Source: Actinophytocola sp050699935 (GTDB lineage: Bacteria; Actinomycetota; Actinomycetes; Mycobacteriales; Pseudonocardiaceae). Taken from it: a stretch of 64,000 nt of DNA. The notes beneath the pieces are model-generated. The model did no database searches. It saw nothing but the letters and a program-made list of their open reading frames with translations, and was not told where the DNA came from. The DNA lies in assembly GCF_050699935.1 (NCBI RefSeq), contig NZ_JBOHGB010000021.1, positions 1 through 64,000 of the forward strand, given 5' to 3'. The stretch's first letter is position 1. Each line of letters opens with the position of its first letter. Positions 58,487 to 64,000 of the stretch are shown in pieces. A program made the translations under genes and the position numbers.

Positions 58487-59294
58487 GGCCGTGGCGGACG
58501 GCGACGTGTCCGCACCGGACGGCGACGTCATGATCCACTTCGAGGACGTGGTCAAGAGGTTCGGCCACGTCACCGTGCTGAACGACCTGAACTTCGACGT
58601 GAAGCCGGGGGAGTTCGTCACGCTGATCGGGCCGAGCGGCTCGGGCAAGACGACGATCCTGCGGCTGCTGATGACCCTCGAACAGGTCACCGACGGCAAG
58701 ATCTGGGTCGCCGGCGGGTGCCTGTCGCACATGAAGCGCGGCGACAGGTTCGTGCCCGCGGACGACAAGCACCAGCGGGTCGTGCGCAAGCGCATCGGCA
58801 TGGTGTTCCAGCAGTTCAACCTGTTCCCCAACATGAAGGTGATCCAGAACCTCACCGAGGCGCCGGTCCGGGTGCTCGGGCTGTCCCGGGCGGAGGCCGA
58901 GGAGCGGGCGCGCGAGCTGCTCGAGCTGGTGGGCCTGTCGGAGAAGATCGACGCGCACCCGACGCAGCTCTCCGGTGGCCAGCAGCAGCGGGTCGCGATC
59001 GCCCGTGCGCTCGCGATGCGGCCGGACGTCATGCTGCTCGACGAGGTGACCTCCGCGCTCGACCCGGAGCTGGTCTCCGGCATGCTGGCCCTGCTCAAGG
59101 ACATCGCCCAGACAACGGACATCACGTTCCTCTGCGTGACCCACGAGATGAACTTCGCCCGGGACGTGTCGGACCGGGTGCTGATGTTCGACGGCGGCCA
59201 GATCATCGAGGACGCGCCGCCGGACAAGCTGTTCACCGAGCCCGACCACGAGCGCACCCGCTCGTTCCTGGCGGCGGTGCTCGACCGGGGCTAG
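58470..59294 (+). CDS. ehuA: Ehu-type ABC transporter ATP-binding protein
   Basis: The 274-residue ATPase has Walker A LIGPSGSGKTTIL (about residues 52-60), the Q loop FQQFNLFPNM, signature LSGGQQQRVAIARALAM (about 168), Walker B PDVMLLDEVTSALDPEL and the H loop CVTHEMNFARDVS. An 18-residue acidic N-terminal stretch precedes the domain. It powers ligand import by EhuBCD. The GTG start lies inside ehuD. Confidence 0.93.
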   Translation: MSEQSEAVADGDVSAPDGDVMIHFEDVVKRFGHVTVLNDLNFDVKPGEFVTLIGPSGSGKTTILRLLMTLEQVTDGKIWVAGGCLSHMKRGDRFVPADDKHQRVVRKRIGMVFQQFNLFPNMKVIQNLTEAPVRVLGLSRAEAEERARELLELVGLSEKIDAHPTQLSGGQQQRVAIARALAMRPDVMLLDEVTSALDPELVSGMLALLKDIAQTTDITFLCVTHEMNFARDVSDRVLMFDGGQIIEDAPPDKLFTEPDHERTRSFLAAVLDRG

Positions 59295-59304
59295 CGTCCT
59301 CGGT

Positions 59305-60072
59305 ATGTACTCCCACCTACTGGTCGGGACCGACGGGGACACGGTCCGGATCACGATGAACCGGCCGGCCCGGCGCAACTCGCTGTCGGCGGAGCACCTC
59401 GCCGAGCTGCTGGACGCCTTCCGGGCGGCCGGGGACTCGAAGGCCTCGGGCGTGGTGCTGGCCGGCGCGGGGCCGGTGTTCTCGGCCGGCCACGACTTCG
59501 GCGACGTGGCGGCCCGGGACCTGATGGGCGTGCGCGAGCTGCTGGCGCTGTGCACCGAGCTGATGCGCACGATCCAGTCGATCCCGCAGGTGGTGGTCGC
59601 GCGTGTGCACGGTCTGGCGACGGCCGCCGGCTGCCAGCTGGTGGCGTCCTGCGACCTGGCCGTCGCGGCGTCGTCCGCGGGGTTCGCGCTGCCGGGCGGG
59701 AAGGGCGGCTGGTTCTGCCACACGCCGGCCGTGCCGGTGGCGCGGTCGGTCGGCCGAAAGCGCCTGATGGAGCTGGTGCTCACCGGCGACGTGGTCGACG
59801 CCGCCACCGCCCTCGACTGGGGCCTGGTGAACCGCGTGGTCCCCGACGACGAGCTCGACGCCGCGGTCGACGAGCTGCTCGCGCGGGCCACCCGTGGCAG
59901 CCGGGCGAGCAAGGCGCTCGGCAAGCAGACCGTGTACGCCCAGCTGGACCGCCCGGAGGCGGACGCGTACGCCATCGCCCTGGAGGTCATGGCGGCGGCG
60001 TCGCAGCTCCCGGGCGCGCGCGAGGGCATGGCCGCCTTCCTGGAGAAGCGCAAGCCGGACTGGCTCGACTAG
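59305..60072 (+). CDS. Enoyl-CoA hydratase/isomerase family protein
   Basis: The 255-residue crotonase-fold protein has VRITMNRPARRNSLSAEHLA and the oxyanion segment GPVFSAGHDFGDVAAR at the first site. The second site reads ATAAGCQLVASCDLAVAA. The catalytic glutamates of true hydratases are not obvious: the loop at residues ~130 has FALPGGKGGWFCHTPAVPVA. It may therefore be an isomerase-like or scaffold variant. It follows ehuA by 10 bases and may be co-transcribed with it. Confidence 0.85.
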   Translation: MYSHLLVGTDGDTVRITMNRPARRNSLSAEHLAELLDAFRAAGDSKASGVVLAGAGPVFSAGHDFGDVAARDLMGVRELLALCTELMRTIQSIPQVVVARVHGLATAAGCQLVASCDLAVAASSAGFALPGGKGGWFCHTPAVPVARSVGRKRLMELVLTGDVVDAATALDWGLVNRVVPDDELDAAVDELLARATRGSRASKALGKQTVYAQLDRPEADAYAIALEVMAAASQLPGAREGMAAFLEKRKPDWLD

Positions 60073-60073
60073 C

Positions 60074-60177
60074 CCGCCTCCCCGGAATTCAAAGTGTGGG
60101 TTGCGTTCCACCGGATGGTGGCGGTCAGGCGGTTGACTGTGGCTGGGTGCCGTCACGGTCCCCTGAGGTTGCGTTGG
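60074..60177 (-). repeat. Dispersed repeat, copy C
   Basis: On the minus strand this ends GAATTCCGGGGAGGCGGG and contains CTCAGGGGACCGTGACGG, CACCCAGCCACA and GGAACGCAACCCACACTT. It starts one base past the enoyl-CoA hydratase stop. The middle resembles copy D more than A or B. Confidence 0.8.
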
Positions 60178-60262
60178 TCGGGACCAGACCTCGCACCGTG
60201 ATCACGGGACACCAGCCTGGCGGTCCCCGGATGTGCCGGGGCGGTCGGCTAGCCTGCCCCGC

Positions 60263-60922
60263 GTGCGTCTCGTGATCGCTCGCTGCCAGGTCGACTACGC
60301 CGGCCGGCTCACCGCCCACCTGCCCATGGCGACCCGGCTACTGCTGGTGAAGTCGGACGGCTCGGTGTCCGTGCACTCGGACGACCGGGCGTACAAGCCG
60401 CTGAACTGGATGAGCCCGCCGTGCTGGCTGACCGAGGAGCCCGGCACGTGGACCGTGGCGAACAAGGCCGGCGAGAAGCTGGTGATCACGCTGGCGGAGA
60501 TCCTGCACGACTCGAAGCACGAGCTGGGCGCCGAGCCCGGCCTGGTGAAGGACGGCGTGGAGGCCCACCTGCAGGCCCTGCTGGCCGAGCACATCACGAC
60601 GCTGGGCGACGGCTACTCGCTCGTCCGCCGGGAGTACCCCACCGCCATCGGCCCGGTGGACATCCTGTGCCGCGACGCGGACGGTGCCACGGTGGCGGTG
60701 GAGATAAAGCGCCGCGGCGAGCTGGACGGCGTCGAGCAGCTGACCCGCTACCTGGACCTGCTCAACCGCGACCCGCTGCTGGCTCCGGTGCGCGGCGTGT
60801 TCGCGGCCCAGCAGATCAAGCCCCAGGCACGCACCCTCGCCGAGGACCGCGGCATCCGCTGCGTCACCCTCGACTACGACGCCCTCCGCGGCATGGACTC
60901 CGACGAGTTCCGCCTCTTCTGA
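60263..60922 (+). CDS. nucS: Mismatch-specific endonuclease NucS/EndoMS
   Basis: The 219-residue enzyme cuts both strands at mismatches, the mismatch-repair route in actinobacteria without MutSL. Its N-terminal DNA-binding/dimer domain reads RLVIARCQVDYAGRLTAHLP, and the nuclease domain has the GPVDILCRD and VAVEIKRRGELDGVEQLTRY motifs (Asp and Glu-x-Lys catalytic set). The C-terminus ends DSDEFRLF, a likely beta-clamp-binding tail. GTG 60263 gives MRLVIARCQ. Single gene. Confidence 0.93.
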   Translation: MRLVIARCQVDYAGRLTAHLPMATRLLLVKSDGSVSVHSDDRAYKPLNWMSPPCWLTEEPGTWTVANKAGEKLVITLAEILHDSKHELGAEPGLVKDGVEAHLQALLAEHITTLGDGYSLVRREYPTAIGPVDILCRDADGATVAVEIKRRGELDGVEQLTRYLDLLNRDPLLAPVRGVFAAQQIKPQARTLAEDRGIRCVTLDYDALRGMDSDEFRLF

Positions 60923-61011
60923 CCCGTCCCCGGAGTCGGCGCCGATCTCGCGGCGCTGACGAAACCGGGGTTCTCCCACCGTGCCCGGCGCCCACTGGCT
61001 ACGGTGCACGT

Positions 61012-62004
61012 GTGAGGGGACTACGGCTCGCCGCCACCGCCGTCGTGTCGGTCGTCGTCCTCGCGGGCTGCGGGGGTGCGGTCGACACGGCCAAGGTGAC
61101 CTTCCAGCGCACGACCGTGCCCGCCGGCCAGGGCGGGGGCAGCGGGGACGGCGCGACCACCGGGGAGCCCAGGACCAACGACCCCGCCTTCGCCGCCGCG
61201 AAGCTGCGTACCGTCGACCCCTGCGGCCTGCTGACCGACGACATCCTCGCCAGCGTCGGCGAGCCGGCGACCAACGAGCGCGGCGACTTCGCCGAGTGCG
61301 GCAACTACATGACCGACGCCGCGGGTGAGGACCTCAACATCAGCCTGACCCTCGGCGACAACGTCAGCAACGCCGATCAGGCCAACCAGAACATCGGCGG
61401 CCTGCCCGCGCTCGAGAACGAGCTCGACTCCGGCGACGCCTGCTTCAGCACCGTCGTCACCTCGACCTCGCCCAACTTCGGCATCACCATCCAGGCCGGC
61501 GGCGACTCGAAGGACCTCTGCAAGGCCGCCCGCACGGTGATGACCGGCGTCGTCGACCTCGTCCGCACCGACCCGCCCAGCTACGAGACGCCCCGGGGCA
61601 CGCTGCTCGAGCTCGACCCGTGCGAGGTCGTCAAGGACGCCGCGCTGCGGACGGCGCTCGGCGAGAACGTCGATGCCGGCGCGCCGTACAACCTCCACTG
61701 GTGCAACTGGAGCGGCAGCACCGGCAACCTCGGCCTCTGGCTGCGCCTGGGCTACGACCCGGCGAGGGGCGGCTCCAGTGGCGACCCCGTCGACCTCGGC
61801 GGCGGCGTCACCGCCTACGAGCAGGCCACCAGGTCCACCGCCGCGAGCTGCGAGCTGCAGTGGCCGCACCGCCAGTTCGCCGGCGAGGACGCCGAGATCG
61901 TGCACATCTTCCTCGACAGGCGCGAAGCCGACGCGGGTGCGGACCCGTGCGACCCCGCGCGGGCGCTCGCGAAGGCCCTGATCCCGACCCTGCCCAAGGC
62001 ATGA
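61012..62004 (+). CDS. DUF3558 lipoprotein
   Basis: The 330-residue protein has a lipoprotein signal ending VVVLAGC (Cys20), a Gly/Thr linker and two successive DUF3558-like halves: KLRTVDPCGLLTDDILASVG...ECGNYM and LLELDPCEVVKDAALRTALG...HWCNWSG, with paired cysteines in each half. DUF3558 proteins are common surface lipoproteins of Pseudonocardiales without a settled function. GTG 61012 was chosen at the signal start. Confidence 0.82.
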   Translation: MRGLRLAATAVVSVVVLAGCGGAVDTAKVTFQRTTVPAGQGGGSGDGATTGEPRTNDPAFAAAKLRTVDPCGLLTDDILASVGEPATNERGDFAECGNYMTDAAGEDLNISLTLGDNVSNADQANQNIGGLPALENELDSGDACFSTVVTSTSPNFGITIQAGGDSKDLCKAARTVMTGVVDLVRTDPPSYETPRGTLLELDPCEVVKDAALRTALGENVDAGAPYNLHWCNWSGSTGNLGLWLRLGYDPARGGSSGDPVDLGGGVTAYEQATRSTAASCELQWPHRQFAGEDAEIVHIFLDRREADAGADPCDPARALAKALIPTLPKA

Positions 62005-62096
62005 CGTGCCCGTGAGGCGTACCACGGCGGACCCGCGATCTTAGTTACTCATAGGTAGCATCCGGCGTACCCGGTTCGTCGTCTCCGGAGGTTGCC

Positions 62097-63878
62097 ATGG
62101 CCCGCGAGTTCGGATGTGTCGGAGTGGTCGGGCTGGGCACGATGGGTGCCGGCATCGCCGAGGTCGTCGCCCGCACGGGCATCCGGGTGATCGGCGTCGA
62201 GCTCGACCGGGACTGCGTCGCCCGCGCCCGCGAGCACCTCGAGCACTCCACCGAGCGGGCGCGCTCGGGCGGCAAGCTGGACGAGGCCGCCCGCGCGGCG
62301 CTGCTCGACCGGATCACCTACACCACCTCGCTCGCCGACCTGGCCGACGCCGACCTCGTCGTCGAGGCGATCCCGGAGAGCCTCGAGCTGAAGGCCCGGG
62401 TGTTCACCGAGCTCGAGGAGGTCTGCCGGCCGGACGTGATCCTGTGCTCGAACACGTCCTCGCTGTCGGTCACCGAGATCGGCGTGCACACCGGGCGGCC
62501 GGGCAAGGTCGTCGGGCTGCACTTCTTCAACCCGGCGCCGGTGCTGCGGCTCGTGGAGATCGTCCGCACGGTCGTCACCGAGCCGGACGTGATCGCCGAC
62601 GTCGAGGCGTTCGCCCGCAAGCTCGGCAAGGAGCCGGTGGTGATCGGGGACCGGGCCGGGTTCATCGCGAACGCGCTGCTGTTCGGCTACCTCAACCACG
62701 CCGCGTCGATGTACGAGTCCCACTACGCCACGCGCGAGGACCTCGACGCGGCGATGCGGCTGGGCTGCGGTTACCCGATGGGGCCGCTCGCGCTGCTCGA
62801 CCTGATCGGGCTGGACACCGCGTACGAGATCCTCGAGACGATGTACCGCCAGTCGCGCAACCGCCTGCACGCGCCGGCCCCGATCCTGCGGCAGATGATC
62901 ACGGCCGGGCTGCTCGGCCGCAAGTCCGGGCGTGGCTTCTACTCCTACGACGGCCTGGACTCGCCGACGGTCGTGCCGGACGCGCTCACTCCCGTCCCGG
63001 CGCCGGCGGCCGCCGTGTCCACACGGGACGTCACGCGGGTCGGCGTGGTCGGCACCGGGACGATGGCGACCGGCATCGCGGAGGTGTTCGCGCGCAATGG
63101 GTTCGACGTCGTGCTGCGGGCGCGGTCGGGGGAGCGGGCGGACGCGGCGCTCGCGGCCGTGCGCAAGTCCATGGACCGCCAGGTCTCGAAGGGCCGGCTG
63201 TCCGAAGAGGATGGTGTGGCGGTGCTCGGCCGGGTCCGCGGCGTCGTCGAGTTCGACGAGCTGGCCGACTGCGACCTGGTGATCGAGGCGGTGGCCGAGG
63301 AGCTGGGGGTCAAGCGGGCGGTGTTCGGCGCCCTCGACGAGGTGGTCAAGCCGGGCGCGGTCCTCGCGACCACCACGTCGTCGCTGCCGGTGATCGAGTG
63401 CGCGGTGGCCACCTCGCGGCCGGCGGACGTCGTGGGGCTGCACTTCTTCAACCCGGCGCCGGTGATGAAGCTGGTGGAGGTCGTGTCGACGATCTCGTCG
63501 GCCGACGACGTGGTGGCGACCGCGCGTGCGGTGTGCCAGCGGGTCGGCAAGCATCCGGTGCACTGCGCGGACCGGGCCGGGTTCATCGTGAACGCCCTGC
63601 TGTTCCCGTACCTGAACGACGCGGTCAAGATGCTGGAGGCGCACTACGCGGACGCCGACGACATCGACACGGCGATGAAGGTCGGCTGCGGGCTGCCGAT
63701 GGGCCCGTTCGAGCTGCTGGACGTGGTCGGGCTGGACGTGTCACTCGCGATCGAGCGCGCGCTGTACTACGAGTTCCGGGACGCCGGGTTCGCGCCCGCG
63801 CCGCTGCTGGAGCACCTGGTCACCGCGGGCCGGCTGGGCCGCAAGGCGGGCAAGGGCTTCCGGGACTACGGCGTGTGA
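62097..63878 (+). CDS. Double-domain 3-hydroxyacyl-CoA (3-hydroxybutyryl-CoA) dehydrogenase
   Basis: The 593-residue protein is two complete dehydrogenases in tandem. The first half has VVGLGTMGAGIAEVV with an acidic residue after the second strand (VIGVELD), GLHFFNPAPVLR with catalytic His and GDRAGFIANALLFGYLN. The second half starts near residue 315 with VVGTGTMATGIAEVF, reads VVLRARSGER at the cofactor-specificity spot, and repeats GLHFFNPAPVMK and DRAGFIVNALLFPYLN. The first half looks NAD-type; Arg in the second half suggests NADP. ATG 62097 follows CCGGAGG. It would act in hydroxybutyryl-CoA metabolism with the mutase at 52985. Confidence 0.88.
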   Translation: MAREFGCVGVVGLGTMGAGIAEVVARTGIRVIGVELDRDCVARAREHLEHSTERARSGGKLDEAARAALLDRITYTTSLADLADADLVVEAIPESLELKARVFTELEEVCRPDVILCSNTSSLSVTEIGVHTGRPGKVVGLHFFNPAPVLRLVEIVRTVVTEPDVIADVEAFARKLGKEPVVIGDRAGFIANALLFGYLNHAASMYESHYATREDLDAAMRLGCGYPMGPLALLDLIGLDTAYEILETMYRQSRNRLHAPAPILRQMITAGLLGRKSGRGFYSYDGLDSPTVVPDALTPVPAPAAAVSTRDVTRVGVVGTGTMATGIAEVFARNGFDVVLRARSGERADAALAAVRKSMDRQVSKGRLSEEDGVAVLGRVRGVVEFDELADCDLVIEAVAEELGVKRAVFGALDEVVKPGAVLATTTSSLPVIECAVATSRPADVVGLHFFNPAPVMKLVEVVSTISSADDVVATARAVCQRVGKHPVHCADRAGFIVNALLFPYLNDAVKMLEAHYADADDIDTAMKVGCGLPMGPFELLDVVGLDVSLAIERALYYEFRDAGFAPAPLLEHLVTAGRLGRKAGKGFRDYGV

Positions 63879-63887
63879 GGTCTTGGG

Positions 63888-63995
63888 CCGACCATGGTGA
63901 CCTCAGGGGTACCGTGACGGCACCCAGCCACAATCAGCCGGACATCCGCAGCGTTCGCTGGGACGCAACCGACGCATTGAATTCCGGGGAGGCGG
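63888..63995 (+). repeat. Dispersed repeat, copy D
   Basis: Contains CCTCAGGGGTACCGTGACGG, CACCCAGCCACAATCAGCCG, GGGACGCAACCGACGCATTG and ends GAATTCCGGGGAGGCGG. It begins 10 bases after the dehydrogenase stop and lies in the same strand sense as copy A. Confidence 0.8.
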
Positions 63996-64000
63996 ACTGG

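Overview
The window is high-GC DNA (roughly 70% by eye) from an actinobacterium. The gene order 17936-48829 (argS-lysA-hom-thrC-thrB-rho-rpmE-prfA-prmC-sua5-wecA-atp operon-DUF2550-pduO-murA) is the order known from Mycobacterium tuberculosis, with glyA inserted between sua5 and wecA. NucS, EphD-like, DUF3558, DUF3105 and AfsR/SARP proteins, and the style of the intergenic repeats, point to the Pseudonocardiaceae (an Amycolatopsis/Saccharothrix-like organism). The family assignment is inference.

Layout. (1) 1-4753: the 3' end of ctaD, cysS with a wrecked rlmB remnant behind it, an SDR gene, and the msrB-msrA repair operon. (2) 4754-12612 is an accessory and decaying region: a frameshifted VWA-domain gene, an ISL3-like insertion sequence with a broken transposase and a passenger gene, a 5'-truncated and frameshifted SARP/AfsR-type regulator, a YbaB-like gene pair, and a 1.1-kb cassette holding a toxin-antitoxin pair. 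That cassette lies between a 48-bp duplicate of the tRNA-Arg(CCG) 3' end and the tRNA itself and carries clustered TTGTCCAC sites. (3) 12681-17812: an EphD-like hydrolase/SDR fusion, a CDF metal exporter, and a DUF305/DUF3105/DUF3105 envelope cluster. (4) 17936-43691: the core block for aspartate-family amino acids, translation, Rho, and the complete F1Fo ATP synthase, closed by a strong terminator. (5) 43826-49427: DUF2550, a secreted dioxygenase-like protein, the corrinoid adenosyltransferase, a quinone reductase, and a MurA with Asp in place of the fosfomycin-target Cys. (6) 49542-63878: gamma-glutamyltransferase, a broken sulfite-oxidase-like gene, an ethylmalonyl-CoA-mutase-type enzyme, an Ehu-type ABC importer with two binding proteins, an enoyl-CoA hydratase-like gene, NucS, a DUF3558 lipoprotein and a fused double 3-hydroxyacyl-CoA dehydrogenase.

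Pathway links: Hom, ThrB and ThrC make threonine, LysA makes lysine, GlyA and Sua5 use serine/glycine and threonine, and PduO can supply adenosylcobalamin to the mutase at 52985. PrmC methylates the release factor encoded just upstream (PrfA).

The least expected features are a dispersed ~106-bp repeat with four copies, one of which is read in frame as an extension of ThrC while another sits at the cut 5' end of the sulfite-oxidase-like gene; the minimal tRNA-linked toxin-antitoxin cassette with integrase-arm-like sites but no integrase; and an over-represented GTCC...TGGAC palindrome scattered through genes. No rRNA genes, CRISPR array or replication origin were seen.
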